A DNA stretch of 41,183 nucleotides from an uncultured Bacteroidota bacterium (GCA_937901015.1 CALCGQ010000101.1:1-41183), one strand, 5' to 3'; shown: positions 1 to 8,655, counted from the first letter of the stretch. Made by a program: numbers and translations. The notes: generated by a model not told the origin, from the sequence alone.

Positions 1-16
1 TGGCCTAAAATTAAAT

Positions 17-24
17 TAAATTTG
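17..24 (+). promoter_or_regulatory. Putative -7 promoter box (TAAATTTG) upstream of gcvH
   Basis: TAAATTTG matches the Bacteroidota housekeeping consensus TAnnTTTG and lies 26 bases before the gcvH start. The matching -33 TTTG would fall outside or at the edge of the window, so only half of the promoter can be examined. Confidence 0.45.
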
Positions 25-50
25 GCGCTGAAATAATTAAAATTATATCA

Positions 51-431
51 ATGAATATTCCAGAAAATTTACTTTACACAGATGACCACGAGTGGGTTAA
101 GTTAGATGGCGATTATGCTTTTATTGGTGTTACCGATTTTGCACAAAAAGAGCTTGGCGACATCGTTTTTGTTGAGGTTGAAACCATAGATGAGGAACTT
201 GAAAAAGGTGATTCATTTGGTACAATTGAAGCAGTTAAAACTGTTTCAGATATGTTTATGCCCATTGGTGGAAAAGTTATTGAATTTAATGACGAGCTTG
301 AGGCAGATCCTGAAGTAATTAACAAAGATCCATACGAAAAAGGATGGATTGTTAAGATTCAAATTGCTGATAAAGCTGAACTTGATGAGCTACTAGACAA
401 GGAGGCTTATGCCGCTATTATTGATGCTTAA
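51..431 (+). CDS. gcvH: Glycine cleavage system H protein
   Basis: This is the lipoylated shuttle protein of the glycine cleavage system. It carries the aminomethyl group from the P-protein to the T-protein and is reoxidised by the L-protein, in the cytoplasm. The 126-residue length is normal for the family. The start MNIPENLLYTDDHEW is typical, and the lipoyl-lysine segment IEAVKTVSD (near residue 65) matches the family's ESVKxxSD motif. The C-terminal region with NKDPYEKGW is also characteristic. No gcvP or gcvT is present in the window, so the rest of the system must be encoded elsewhere, as is common in Bacteroidota. The VanZ-like gene follows after only six bases, so the two are probably cotranscribed. 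Confidence 0.96.
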   Translation: MNIPENLLYTDDHEWVKLDGDYAFIGVTDFAQKELGDIVFVEVETIDEELEKGDSFGTIEAVKTVSDMFMPIGGKVIEFNDELEADPEVINKDPYEKGWIVKIQIADKAELDELLDKEAYAAIIDA

Positions 432-437
432 AAGTCT

Positions 438-833
438 ATGTTAATCAGGAGATTATGGCCATCCCTGGTATGGGCAGTTGCAATTTTAATTTTAACTGGC
501 TTACCTGGAAAATATTTCCCAACTGTGGTAAGTTTTTGGGATTGGTTAAGTCCTGATAAAGTCGTTCATGTTTTTATTTTTGGAGTACAAACAGTACTAC
601 TGTTATATGCATTCCGAGCACAATTTTTTACTCGCAAATTGCGTTGGATATATATAGTGTTAATTTTAGCATTAACTACATTATTTGCATTGCTGACGGA
701 AATCCTTCAGAGGTATGTATTTATAGGACGACATGGAAATGTATACGATTTTTTAGCAGATTTTATAGGTGTTATTGTCGGATTCTTGGCATATTATTTG
801 CTTATTATCAAAAAGAAAGGAACTGGTAATTAA
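438..833 (+). CDS. VanZ-like family membrane protein
   Basis: This is a 131-residue integral membrane protein with about four hydrophobic segments (roughly residues 5-22, 46-62, 70-90 and 103-124). The segment around WLSPDKVVHVFIFG, followed by TEILQR and the late motif GRHGNVYDFLADFIGVIVG, fits the VanZ-like family, whose hallmarks are a conserved His in the second helix and an E-x-x-Q element before the last helix. VanZ gives low-level teicoplanin resistance in enterococci, but most Bacteroidota members have no known role and resistance should not be inferred. The gene starts six bases after gcvH, and in this phylum a gcvH-vanZ-like pairing is unremarkable. Confidence 0.8.
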   Translation: MLIRRLWPSLVWAVAILILTGLPGKYFPTVVSFWDWLSPDKVVHVFIFGVQTVLLLYAFRAQFFTRKLRWIYIVLILALTTLFALLTEILQRYVFIGRHGNVYDFLADFIGVIVGFLAYYLLIIKKKGTGN

Positions 834-893
834 ACCTAACAAAGATTTTATTACTTTAGCAAATTATACTTTTTAATATAAAATTACTTAGAA

Positions 894-1571
894 ATGGAAG
901 CCAGGAAAACAAAAAAGGCAGACTTAGAAATTAAAAAAGGATACTTTTTTGAAATAGGTCTGATTGTAGCTTTATTGGTTGTTTTTGCAGCTTTTGAGTA
1001 CAAAAGTTATGATAAAATAACTGTTGACTTAACAGCTAGAGCTGTTGATGATACGCCAGAAGAGATTATTCCTATTACAGAGCAAAAAGTTAAACCACCA
1101 CCACCACCGCCACCGAAACAGGTAACAAAAATTACAATTGTTGAGGATGATGTTGAGGTTGAGGATGAAATCGACATTGATGTTGAGGCTGATGACGAAA
1201 CGGAAATGGAAGAGTATATTCCACCGGAAGATGACGATGAAGAGATTGTAGAGGCTGAAATTTTTACTGTTGTGGAAGCAATGCCAGAGTTTCCTGGTGG
1301 TATGGCCAAGTTAATGGGATACTTGGGAAACAACATTAAATATCCTCCTTTTGCAAAAGAAACAAATATTCAAGGTCGTGTATTTATCAATTTTGTTGTT
1401 GAGCCTGATGGAAAGATTTCAAACGTGAAAGTACTTAGAGGTATAGGTGGCGGATGTGATGAAGAAGCTATCAGAGTTGTTGAAAGTATGCCTAATTGGA
1501 AGCCGGGAATGCAGCGTGGTAAACCAGTGAGGGTATCATATAACTTACCTGTGAAATTTACACTTCAGTAG
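894..1571 (+). CDS. TonB family energy transducer
   Basis: This 225-residue protein probably links the inner-membrane ExbB/ExbD proton channel to outer-membrane TonB-dependent receptors. A short cytoplasmic start is followed by one membrane helix (about 20-38). Next come a periplasmic proline run (PPPPPPPK, about 64-71) and a strongly acidic spacer rich in Asp and Glu (about 85-120). The TonB C-terminal domain (about 140-225) contains GRVFINFVVEPDGKISNVKVLRG and a conserved ending VSYNLPVKFTLQ. The order matches Bacteroidota TonB proteins, which often have acidic spacers where the proteobacterial form has Pro-Lys repeats. No exbB or exbD is adjacent. Transcription ends at the strong hairpin immediately downstream. 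Confidence 0.92.
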   Translation: MEARKTKKADLEIKKGYFFEIGLIVALLVVFAAFEYKSYDKITVDLTARAVDDTPEEIIPITEQKVKPPPPPPPKQVTKITIVEDDVEVEDEIDIDVEADDETEMEEYIPPEDDDEEIVEAEIFTVVEAMPEFPGGMAKLMGYLGNNIKYPPFAKETNIQGRVFINFVVEPDGKISNVKVLRGIGGGCDEEAIRVVESMPNWKPGMQRGKPVRVSYNLPVKFTLQ

Positions 1572-1590
1572 TATATAAAATATTAATAAT

Positions 1591-1627
1591 AAAAAAAGCT
1601 GCTATCCAATGGATAGCAGCTTTTTTT
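1591..1627. terminator. Bidirectional intrinsic terminator between tonB and rocD
   Basis: The perfect stem agctgctatcc / ggatagcagct has a three-base loop. It is extended by an A-run on the left and a T-run on the right that also pair with each other. Because the runs flank both sides, it gives a U-tract in either direction and can terminate both the rightward tonB transcript and the leftward rocD transcript. Confidence 0.93.
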
Positions 1628-1643
1628 GTGGTCGTTTGAATTA

Positions 1644-2867
1644 TTAATCAAACGAAAGTATTGATTGCTCAATTATATTCATTGCTTCTGCGAGTTCTTC
1701 TTCACTAATAACCAATGGAGGAGCAAATCTAATTATATGGTCATGAGTAGGTTTCGCAAGAACACCATTCTCAGCCATTTTAATGCATACATCCATTGCA
1801 GTTTTTCCGTTCTTTGGTCTAATTACAACAGCATTAAGTAATCCTTTACCTCTTACCAATTCAACCATATCAGAATCGATGCTTCGCATTTTAGCTCGGA
1901 AAATATTTCCTAGATTCTCTGCCCTTTCTTCCAGATTTTCATCTTTAACAACTTGTAATGCTGCAGTAGCAATACGCGCAGCAACAGGATTTCCACCAAA
2001 TGTAGAGCCATGTTGTCCAGGTTTAATGGTCAACATAATCTCATCGTTTGCAAGTACTGCAGAAACGGGATATGCCCCACCTGATAGTGCTTTTCCTAAA
2101 ATTAAAATATCTGGATGAACACCTTCATGATCACATGCAAGCATTTTACCCGTACGAGCAATACCTGTTTGTACTTCATCAGCTATGAAAAGAACATTAT
2201 TAGCTTTACACATATCAAAAGCAGTTTTTAGATATCCTTCGTCTGGAACAACAACTCCTGCTTCTCCCTGAATTGGCTCAACTAGGAAACCAGCAACATT
2301 AGGATCTTTAAGTGCAACTTTTAATGCATCTAGATCATTGTAAGGAATTACAATAAAACCAGGTGTATATGGTCCGAAACCAACTCTTGATTCAGGATCA
2401 GTTGACATTGAGATAATGGAAATAGTACGACCATGGAAATTATCAGCACAAACAATAATTTTTGCCATATCATTTTCAATGCCTTTAACATCGTATGCCC
2501 AACGTCTACAAAGTTTAAGGGCTGTTTCATCAGCTTCAGCACCTGTGTTCATTGGAAGAACTTTGTCATATCCAAAAAACTCTGTAATATATTTTTCATA
2601 TACACCAAGTGCATCACTATAGAATGCTCTTGAAGTTAAAGTAAGTGTTTGAGCTTGCTCAACCATTGCGCCTACTATCTTTGGATGGCAATGTCCTTGA
2701 TTTACAGCTGAATATGCTGATAAAAAGTCGAAGTACTCTTTGCCTTCTACATCCCAAACTTTTGCTCCTTTACCTTTTGAAAGTACAACGCCCAATGGAT
2801 GATAATTATGTGCACCATATTTATCTTCAAGTTCCATTGCCGCTTTTGATGTTAATATCTCTGCCAT
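1644..2867 (-). CDS. rocD: Ornithine--oxo-acid aminotransferase
   Basis: This class-III PLP-dependent aminotransferase converts ornithine and 2-oxoglutarate to glutamate-5-semialdehyde and glutamate, linking arginine/ornithine breakdown to proline and glutamate. Supporting segments are [23 protein letters not shown] near the N-terminus, [18 protein letters not shown], the PLP-contacting [12 protein letters not shown], and the Schiff-base lysine in [16 protein letters not shown]. The length of about 407 residues is normal. The ORF track extends to a TTG at 2900, but the ATG at 2867 gives [22 protein letters not shown], which fits the family better. A TAnnTTTG box lies about 50 bases further upstream on the minus strand. 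The gene is monocistronic and ends at the shared terminator. Confidence 0.94.
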   Translation of the reverse strand: MAEILTSKAAMELEDKYGAHNYHPLGVVLSKGKGAKVWDVEGKEYFDFLSAYSAVNQGHCHPKIVGAMVEQAQTLTLTSRAFYSDALGVYEKYITEFFGYDKVLPMNTGAEADETALKLCRRWAYDVKGIENDMAKIIVCADNFHGRTISIISMSTDPESRVGFGPYTPGFIVIPYNDLDALKVALKDPNVAGFLVEPIQGEAGVVVPDEGYLKTAFDMCKANNVLFIADEVQTGIARTGKMLACDHEGVHPDILILGKALSGGAYPVSAVLANDEIMLTIKPGQHGSTFGGNPVAARIATAALQVVKDENLEERAENLGNIFRAKMRSIDSDMVELVRGKGLLNAVVIRPKNGKTAMDVCIKMAENGVLAKPTHDHIIRFAPPLVISEEELAEAMNIIEQSILSFD

Positions 2868-2918
2868 ACTAGTATGTTTTAATAAGTGAATTAATACCAA
2901 TTAATAAATTTGTTTGAG

Positions 2919-2926
2919 CAAAATTA
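2919..2926 (-). promoter_or_regulatory. Putative -7 promoter box for rocD
   Basis: CAAAATTA on the plus strand reads TAATTTTG on the minus strand, matching TAnnTTTG. It lies 51 bases upstream of the chosen rocD ATG, leaving a leader of roughly 45 bases. No clear -33 TTTG was found at the usual spacing. Confidence 0.4.
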
Positions 2927-2983
2927 GTCTTTTTCTCTATCTAAATAATAAAATAAATGGCAATTTGTATTTGATCTAAGAAT

Positions 2984-4057
2984 CTACAGTAAGTGTCTGA
3001 ATGGTAGTAATATCCATTCAAAAAATTTATTGATCAAGGGACGGTTTTTCCAATTCAAATAGTTGAACCTTTGGGAATCTGAAATTGTGGTTTTTACATG
3101 TGAGTTTACCTGACGTGCAATTTCTTTATTATCACCAACTAACATTATCTCGTACATATACCTAAAACTTCTATAATCAAAGTTAGAAGAACCAATGGCG
3201 AATATTTTCTTATCAACAAGCATTAACTTAGCATGAAGATTATTTAGCTCGTAAAATAGGATATTGACGCCTGATTTGTAAAGTAGTCCAAAGTATTTAT
3301 TTCTTAAGATATCAATGAGCGTAACATCCGAATTCTTTGGTAAAACTATATTTACGCTAACACCTCGTTGAGCCGCATCCATTAATGCTTTCCTGAGAAA
3401 GAATCCAGGCAAAAAGTAAGGAGTTTCTATTGTAATAACTGATTTTGCTGCTTTTATAAGCTTTATAAATTTGTTGTTGATTAGTTTTTTTGTGATTGAT
3501 GGAACATCGCGTACTATCTCAAAATTTCCATGTTTGATTAGTTTAGTTCTATAGGGACTATTAAAACCATATTTATTAAAGCCACGATAATCCTGATTGA
3601 AAAGCTTGACAAAAGTTACCGTTATATCACCTTTCATTTTTAGAACTGATTCCCTCCAGTTCATGTTATAACCAGTTAAATTCGAAGAGCCTATATATGT
3701 TATTTCATCATCAATAAGAAGAAGTTTTCTGTGATTTCTTCGATGAGATCTGGTAAACATATCTGTATTAAATTTTATCTTTTCAAAGAACCTAACCTTT
3801 CCACCATATTTAATAAGTTTTTTGAAATAGTCATCATCAATTGGTCCTGCTCCCCAATAATCTATTAGAATCTTAACCTTAACTCCTTCTTTGGCTTTCT
3901 TTGTTAGAGCCCTTCTGAACCTGTCGCCGATTTCATCCTTCCCAACTCTAAATGTTTCTATATAAATGTAATTTGTAGCTTTATCAATATCATCTATCAT
4001 TTCATTGTAGTATTGCAATGGCTCGTCAAATAGATGATATGTTTCGTTTGTTTTCAC
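2984..4057 (-). CDS. Phospholipase D-family protein, cardiolipin-synthase-like
   Basis: This 357-residue enzyme has two HKD catalytic motifs, HRKLLLID (near residue 110) and HAKLMLVD (near 275). Each is followed by a GSSN element (YIGSSNLTGYN and AIGSSNFDYRSF), the arrangement of bacterial cardiolipin synthases. It probably makes cardiolipin or exchanges a phosphatidyl group at the membrane. It has no N-terminal transmembrane helices, so it resembles the soluble-domain ClsB/YbhO type more than ClsA. Another PLD-type reaction cannot be excluded. The start is a GTG whose first base overlaps the TAG stop of the upstream TPR gene (TAGTG), implying translational coupling. The next in-frame Met is about 20 residues in and would remove conserved sequence. 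Confidence 0.85.
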   Translation of the reverse strand: MKTNETYHLFDEPLQYYNEMIDDIDKATNYIYIETFRVGKDEIGDRFRRALTKKAKEGVKVKILIDYWGAGPIDDDYFKKLIKYGGKVRFFEKIKFNTDMFTRSHRRNHRKLLLIDDEITYIGSSNLTGYNMNWRESVLKMKGDITVTFVKLFNQDYRGFNKYGFNSPYRTKLIKHGNFEIVRDVPSITKKLINNKFIKLIKAAKSVITIETPYFLPGFFLRKALMDAAQRGVSVNIVLPKNSDVTLIDILRNKYFGLLYKSGVNILFYELNNLHAKLMLVDKKIFAIGSSNFDYRSFRYMYEIMLVGDNKEIARQVNSHVKTTISDSQRFNYLNWKNRPLINKFFEWILLPFRHLL

Positions 4058-5451
4058 TACTTTTTTCTAGACTTTAAAAACAATAAATATACAAACAAAA
4101 CTATAATTATCAGTCCAGAGATAATCATGAGGATAAATTTATATCTTGATAGTTCCCTCTCTTTAATCTTATTGTCTTGCTCAAGTTGGTTATTCTTTTC
4201 TATGTTTTCTGCGATCTGGTGCTCTATTTCAAGTTTGGATAGCTTAAATTCATTCAATTTTTCAATAAGTGTATCCTTAGTGAACTTGTATAAGCGGAAG
4301 TAGTTTTGAAATTCATCATAATTGCAGGTCAGAGCAAAACAGTGTAGAAGAGATTCTTGGCTTTTTTCAATATACTCTACCTGTCCATCAATTTTCGCTT
4401 GATACAGGCTTTCTTTAAAATAATAAATGGCTTTTTCAATGCTGTCAAAAATTTGATACATATGTCCTAAGTTATAATAAACCATAACTATCCCATTGTG
4501 AGAATTTAGATCTTCATAAAGCTCTAAACTATATTGTAAGTGTTCATTTGCATTTATATAATCCTCCATATTTATGTATAACGTTCCAAGATTATTATTT
4601 AATAATGCTATTCCAATTTTGTCATTTTGACTCTTCTTGAGTTGAAGTGCTTTATTATAAACACTTAATGCCTTTTTATAGTCCTTATACTGATAATTAT
4701 ATAATTCACCAAGATTAGTAAGTGTTTGCGATAAAGCCCTTTTATTATCTGATTTAGTAAACAGAGAAATGGACTTTTCATAGTAACTGACGGCTTCAAT
4801 ATACTTGCCTAGTTTAGCATATATAATACCAATACTATTGTACGAATAAGCAATTCCATCAGTATTGTTTATCTCAGTAAAAGTTGATGCAGCCAAAAAA
4901 TAATTTTCAAGAGCGTCGTAATAATTTTTACTGTAATAACATATATTCCCAATTTGAATCAGCGATACTCCAACACCTTCCGAATTGCCTATTTTTTCTT
5001 CCAATTCAAGTGATTGGTTATACATATCCTTAGCCTTATTGAACTCTGCTCTTTCTTCATAAATGAGTCCGATGTTGTTAAGTAGTTTTGCTTGTCCCGG
5101 TTTATTACCAGTTTCTTTGTAAATATCTAAGCTTGCATGAAAATAGTAGAAAGCTGTATCAAGATAGCCAGTATAATAATTGCTTGTTCCTAAGGATTTA
5201 AGAGTCAGGGCTTCTAGCTCAGGGTTTTTTAGGTTAACTGCAAGATTATAAGCTTGTTTGCCGTAATTTATACAATCTGAAAAAACAATATTCCTGTAAG
5301 CTTCGGATAGTGTAATAAGGGCATGGACTTTTTCATTAGATTCTGTATTTTCTACTATGATTTTCAAGCTGTCAATGGATTCTAAAGTTGCTGAAATACC
5401 ACTTGATATTAAGATAATTTGGGTTAGAATAATTATGGTTAATTTCCTCAT
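4057..5451 (-). CDS. TPR-repeat protein with signal peptide and C-terminal membrane anchor
   Basis: The 464-residue protein has a Sec-type signal peptide (about 1-21) and then about nine or ten tetratricopeptide repeats (about 35-380) with typical elements such as LNNIGLIYEERAEFNKA and YNSIGIIYAKLGKYIEA. A charged coiled coil follows (about 395-435), then one transmembrane helix (about 437-458) and a short basic cytoplasmic tail (KSRKK). The order signal-TPR-coiled coil-helix is that of the sensor half of Bacteroidota TPR histidine kinases or LuxR-type regulators, but the chain stops just after the helix. It is probably a periplasmic protein-interaction scaffold. Function is unknown. It is coupled to the PLD gene by a one-base overlap, suggesting a shared envelope role. 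Confidence 0.88.
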   Translation of the reverse strand: MRKLTIIILTQIILISSGISATLESIDSLKIIVENTESNEKVHALITLSEAYRNIVFSDCINYGKQAYNLAVNLKNPELEALTLKSLGTSNYYTGYLDTAFYYFHASLDIYKETGNKPGQAKLLNNIGLIYEERAEFNKAKDMYNQSLELEEKIGNSEGVGVSLIQIGNICYYSKNYYDALENYFLAASTFTEINNTDGIAYSYNSIGIIYAKLGKYIEAVSYYEKSISLFTKSDNKRALSQTLTNLGELYNYQYKDYKKALSVYNKALQLKKSQNDKIGIALLNNNLGTLYINMEDYINANEHLQYSLELYEDLNSHNGIVMVYYNLGHMYQIFDSIEKAIYYFKESLYQAKIDGQVEYIEKSQESLLHCFALTCNYDEFQNYFRLYKFTKDTLIEKLNEFKLSKLEIEHQIAENIEKNNQLEQDNKIKERELSRYKFILMIISGLIIIVLFVYLLFLKSRKK

Positions 5452-5456
5452 AACTG

Positions 5457-5464
5457 CAAAGTTA
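5457..5464 (-). promoter_or_regulatory. Putative -7 promoter box immediately before the TPR gene
   Basis: CAAAGTTA reads TAACTTTG on the minus strand. Only five bases separate it from the ATG, so transcription would begin at or next to the start codon (leaderless or nearly so). Confidence 0.45.
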
Positions 5465-5568
5465 GTAAAAGAAGCAATAATTGTATACCGTGTTAATTAT
5501 CAATTGAATTATAATTATTCAAAATTAAATAACAAGGCTATAATAATAATGAGATGATCATTAGTTGT

Positions 5569-5576
5569 TATCTTTG
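5569..5576 (+). promoter_or_regulatory. Putative -7 promoter box for the yicC-gmk-nadD unit
   Basis: TATCTTTG fits TAnnTTTG and lies 16 bases before the yicC ATG. No good -33 TTTG is visible, so the call rests on the box and its position alone. Confidence 0.45.
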
Positions 5577-5592
5577 TAAAAATTATTGAAAC

Positions 5593-6468
5593 ATGATAAA
5601 ATCAATGACCGGTTACGGTAAGGATATTGTAAGTCTTGACAATACATCAGTAACAGTTGAAATACGAACACTAAATAGTAAACAGCTTGATATAAACCTT
5701 AGGGTGCCTGCTTTTTTAAAGGAAAAGGAAATTGAAATAAGAAAATCAATTGCATCGAAGCTGGTTAGGGGCAAGATTGATGTGTCCTTATTAATTGAAT
5801 TTAATGATGTGGAAACGGCACCTGTTATTGATAAAAGTATTGCTAAGCATTACTATTCACAGCTGAAGGATCTTGCCGAAACCATGGATCAAGCTGATTT
5901 CAATAACTATCTTGATATTATTGTAAAGATGCCAGAAGTATTTGTTCAAAAAGAACTCGAAGTTGGAGAAGGTGAATTTAAGGCTGTAACCACTTGTTTG
6001 GAAAATGCTTTAACAGCAGTAGATAATGCTAGAAGTAGTGAGGGAGCAGATTTGGAAGTGGATTTTAGGCTTAGAAACGAAAATATTCTTGAGCTGTTGG
6101 ATAAGGTCGAATCTTATGACAAACAAAGGGTAACAAAAATTAGAGAAAGGATATTAAATAATATTCAAAAATTTATTGTGGATCCTGAAACAGACAAGAA
6201 CAGATTAGAGCAAGAGATTATATATTATATTGAAAAACTTGATATTACAGAAGAGAAAGTAAGGTTGAGAAACAATTGTATTTACTTTTTGGAGAATCTT
6301 GATAATAAGGAATCATCAGGTAAAAAACTTGGATTTATAACTCAGGAGATTGGGAGGGAAATCAATACTCTTGGTTCGAAAGCAAATGATTCAGACCTTC
6401 AGAAAATAGTAGTATTGATGAAGGATGAGTTAGAAAAAATGAAAGAACAATTGTTTAATATTTTGTAG
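5593..6468 (+). CDS. yicC: YicC/YloC family endoribonuclease
   Basis: The 291-residue protein begins MIKSMTGYGK and continues with VEIRTLNSKQLDINLRVP, the defining N-terminal signature of the YicC/YloC family. The C-terminal half holds the DUF1732-type segment with RLEQEIIYYIEKLDITEE, the late HxxE-equivalent region and GKKLGFITQEIGREINTLGSKAND. E. coli YicC has been described as an RNase acting on small RNAs, and a similar RNA-processing role is inferred here. It opens a tight plus-strand cluster with gmk two bases downstream, a pairing very common in bacteria. The start is supported by the conserved N-terminus and a promoter box just upstream. Confidence 0.95.
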   Translation: MIKSMTGYGKDIVSLDNTSVTVEIRTLNSKQLDINLRVPAFLKEKEIEIRKSIASKLVRGKIDVSLLIEFNDVETAPVIDKSIAKHYYSQLKDLAETMDQADFNNYLDIIVKMPEVFVQKELEVGEGEFKAVTTCLENALTAVDNARSSEGADLEVDFRLRNENILELLDKVESYDKQRVTKIRERILNNIQKFIVDPETDKNRLEQEIIYYIEKLDITEEKVRLRNNCIYFLENLDNKESSGKKLGFITQEIGREINTLGSKANDSDLQKIVVLMKDELEKMKEQLFNIL

Positions 6469-6470
6469 AG

Positions 6471-7046
6471 ATGTCGGAATTGAAACTTGGCAAGCTTTTA
6501 ATTTTCTCAGCTCCATCGGGATCTGGTAAAACAACCCTTGTAAAATACATTATGGAAAAGCAGGATAATCTGGCTTTTTCCATATCAGCAACAAGTCGAA
6601 ATCGTCGAGGCAAGGAAGTAGATGGACAGGATTATTATTTTTTAAGTGCAGATGAGTTTAGAAATAAAATTTCATCTAATGATTTTGTTGAGTGGGAGGA
6701 AGTATATACCAACAGGTATTATGGCACTCTGAAAACGGAGGTTGACAGGATTCGGAAATCCGGAAATCATGTTGTGTTTGATGTTGATGTTGTTGGTGGA
6801 GTAAACATTAAGAGCATATATGATGATCAAGCACTTGCCATATTTGTGATGCCTCCTTCTATAGAAGCATTAAGGGATCGTTTGATTGCAAGAGGATCAG
6901 ATTCAGAACAAGATATTCAAACAAGAATAGATAAAGCCGAGTTTGAATTAACTTTTTCCCATAAGTTCGACAAAGTTGTAATAAATGATGATCTTGAAAA
7001 GGCTAAAAAGGAAGCTCTTGAACTAGTGCTTGATTTTATTAAGTAA
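6471..7046 (+). CDS. gmk: Guanylate kinase
   Basis: This enzyme phosphorylates GMP to GDP with ATP, an essential step of guanine nucleotide synthesis. The 191-residue length is standard. The P-loop APSGSGKTTL (residues 15-24) is followed by the GMP-binding segment SATSRNRRGKEVDGQDYYFL and then WEEVYTNRYYGT, both characteristic of guanylate kinases. FDVDVVGGVNIK is the Walker-B-like strand, and PPSIEALRDRLIARG is the lid region. It lies two bases after yicC and eleven before the MDR oxidoreductase, so it is probably part of one operon. Confidence 0.97.
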   Translation: MSELKLGKLLIFSAPSGSGKTTLVKYIMEKQDNLAFSISATSRNRRGKEVDGQDYYFLSADEFRNKISSNDFVEWEEVYTNRYYGTLKTEVDRIRKSGNHVVFDVDVVGGVNIKSIYDDQALAIFVMPPSIEALRDRLIARGSDSEQDIQTRIDKAEFELTFSHKFDKVVINDDLEKAKKEALELVLDFIK

Positions 7047-7057
7047 GAAGATAAATT

Positions 7058-8056
7058 ATGAAATCAGTAATTCTACCGGCATATAACCGAAATATAATAC
7101 GAGCAATGCTTGGCTTAAAAGTCGAAGAAACGGAAATGCCAATTCCAGGCGAAAATGATATTATCATAAAAACTCATGCTGCTCCAGTAAATCCTTCAGA
7201 TATTGCATTCATTCAAGGTGTTTATAATATTGTAAAGCCAATTCCTACTGTTCCAGGATTCGAAGCATCAGGTATGGTTGTTAATGCCGGAAAAAATGGA
7301 AGCCATCTGGTTGGTAATAAAGTAAGTTGTTTTGTTCAGGATGATAATTCAGGTACTTGGTCAGAATTTATTATTGCGAATATTGCTGATGTAATTGAGC
7401 TAAAAGATGAGATGGATATGGATCAGGCAGCTTGTTTCACTGTGAATCCATTTACTGCTTATGCAATGTTCGATATTGTTTTACAACGAAAGTCAACAGC
7501 CATTATTCAGAATGCTTCAGGAGGTCAGGTAGCAAATTTCATCAGGCGAATGGCTGACGAAAACGGTATCAAAGTAATTGATATTGTAAGAAAAGAAGAA
7601 ACTGCAAGTATGCTTCGGTCAAAAGGAGCAAGCTATGTTATTGTGGAAACTGATGAGGATTTCGAGGAAAAGTTACAGGATATGTGCACTAAGCTTCAGC
7701 CTACGGTTGCTTTTGATGCAGTTGGAGGTAATCTGGGTGGTATTATGTTTAATGCACTTTCGGAGGATTCAGAGTTAGTAGTTTATGGTGGACTATCTGG
7801 TAAGGGGCTCTCTGATTTAAATGTCATGGATGTTATCTTTGATAATAAAATAGTTTCAGGATTCAATCTAATGGATTGGAAATCTGATATTGGCAAGGAC
7901 GAATTTGAAAGAATTTCATTATTACTTCAGGATAAATTCATCGCAGGTGACTATGTAACCGAGATTGGTGGGACAACCTCACTGGAAAATATCGTAAAGG
8001 GATTACGTGGTTATATTGCCGATATGAGTAAAGGAAAATTGTTGGTTAAACCATAG
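7058..8056 (+). CDS. Zinc-independent MDR-family oxidoreductase (quinone reductase / enoyl reductase-like)
   Basis: This 332-residue medium-chain dehydrogenase/reductase has the N-terminal GroES-like fold with HAAPVNPSDIAFIQG and TVPGFEASGMVV. A Rossmann domain follows with AIIQNASGGQVANFIRRMA, equivalent to the NADPH-binding AxxGGxG loop, and then FDAVGG. The structural and catalytic zinc cysteines of alcohol dehydrogenases are absent, which points to the quinone-oxidoreductase / 2-enoyl thioester reductase branch using NADPH. The substrate cannot be assigned. It sits between gmk and nadD with very short gaps, within a cluster where yicC, gmk and nadD are usually contiguous in Bacteroidota, so it looks like an insertion into that operon. 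Confidence 0.85.
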   Translation: MKSVILPAYNRNIIRAMLGLKVEETEMPIPGENDIIIKTHAAPVNPSDIAFIQGVYNIVKPIPTVPGFEASGMVVNAGKNGSHLVGNKVSCFVQDDNSGTWSEFIIANIADVIELKDEMDMDQAACFTVNPFTAYAMFDIVLQRKSTAIIQNASGGQVANFIRRMADENGIKVIDIVRKEETASMLRSKGASYVIVETDEDFEEKLQDMCTKLQPTVAFDAVGGNLGGIMFNALSEDSELVVYGGLSGKGLSDLNVMDVIFDNKIVSGFNLMDWKSDIGKDEFERISLLLQDKFIAGDYVTEIGGTTSLENIVKGLRGYIADMSKGKLLVKP

Positions 8057-8067
8057 ATATTTTGAAT

Positions 8068-8655
8068 ATGGGTGGAATAAAAAAAATAGGATTGCTTTTT
8101 GGATCTTTTAATCCAATACATAATGGCCATTTGATATTAGCAAACTATATGGCTGAGTTCACTGATTTGGATGAAGTTTGGTTTGTTGTTTCTCCTCAAA
8201 ACCCATTAAAAGATAAGAAGAGTTTGCTAGCAGACTATCACCGTTTGGCTCTAACTCGACTCGCTGTTGAAGACCATCAAAAACTCAAGGTAACTAATAT
8301 TGAGTTTAGCATGCCTAAACCCTCTTATACAATTGATACTCTAACTTGGCTAAGTGAAGAATATCCAAATAATGAATTTGTGCTAATATGTGGGACTGAT
8401 ATTTTTAACTCATTTCATAAATGGAAGAACTATCAGGAAATACTAAATCAGTATAGTTTATATGTATATCCTAGGCCAGGTTCTGAACTTGGTAATTTTG
8501 CAGATAATCAGTCAATTAAAGTGTTTGATGCTCCACAAATGGAAATATCTTCAAGTTTCATAAGAAAAGCCATAAAGCAAAAGAAGAATCTTGATTATTG
8601 GATGCCGTTAAAAGTATATGAATATATTCTTGAGATGCATTTTTATGAAAAATAG
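8068..8655 (+). CDS. nadD: Nicotinate-nucleotide adenylyltransferase
   Basis: NadD converts nicotinate mononucleotide and ATP to deamido-NAD in NAD biosynthesis. The nucleotidyltransferase signature GSFNPIHNGHL (near residue 10) and the late motif ISSSFIRKAI match the family's GxFxPxHxGH and ISSTxxR elements. The internal PSYTIDTL and FVLICGTDIF are also diagnostic. The ORF track starts at a TTG (8062), but the ATG at 8068 gives MGGIKKIGLLFGSFNP, which matches usual NadD starts. At about 195 residues the length is normal. It is the last gene of the yicC-gmk cluster and converges on the aminotransferase gene. Only a weak imperfect hairpin is visible in the 59-base gap. Confidence 0.95.
   Translation: MGGIKKIGLLFGSFNPIHNGHLILANYMAEFTDLDEVWFVVSPQNPLKDKKSLLADYHRLALTRLAVEDHQKLKVTNIEFSMPKPSYTIDTLTWLSEEYPNNEFVLICGTDIFNSFHKWKNYQEILNQYSLYVYPRPGSELGNFADNQSIKVFDAPQMEISSSFIRKAIKQKKNLDYWMPLKVYEYILEMHFYEK

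Noticed and set aside
438-833. Glycopeptide (teicoplanin) resistance gene vanZ
   Set aside because: The protein belongs to the broad VanZ-like family, and no other van genes are present. A resistance function is not supported.
1007-1336. 109-residue minus-strand ORF with poly-Gly and poly-Ser runs
   Set aside because: It is the complement of the proline-rich and acidic spacer of tonB. The low-complexity runs are a direct consequence of that.
2868-2900. Upstream TTG start of rocD in the ORF track
   Set aside because: The extension [11 protein letters not shown] is not family-like, and the ATG at 2867 gives the expected N-terminus.
8062-8067. Upstream TTG start of nadD
   Set aside because: The ATG at 8068 is two codons downstream and matches the family's usual N-terminus. 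The TTG adds only two residues.
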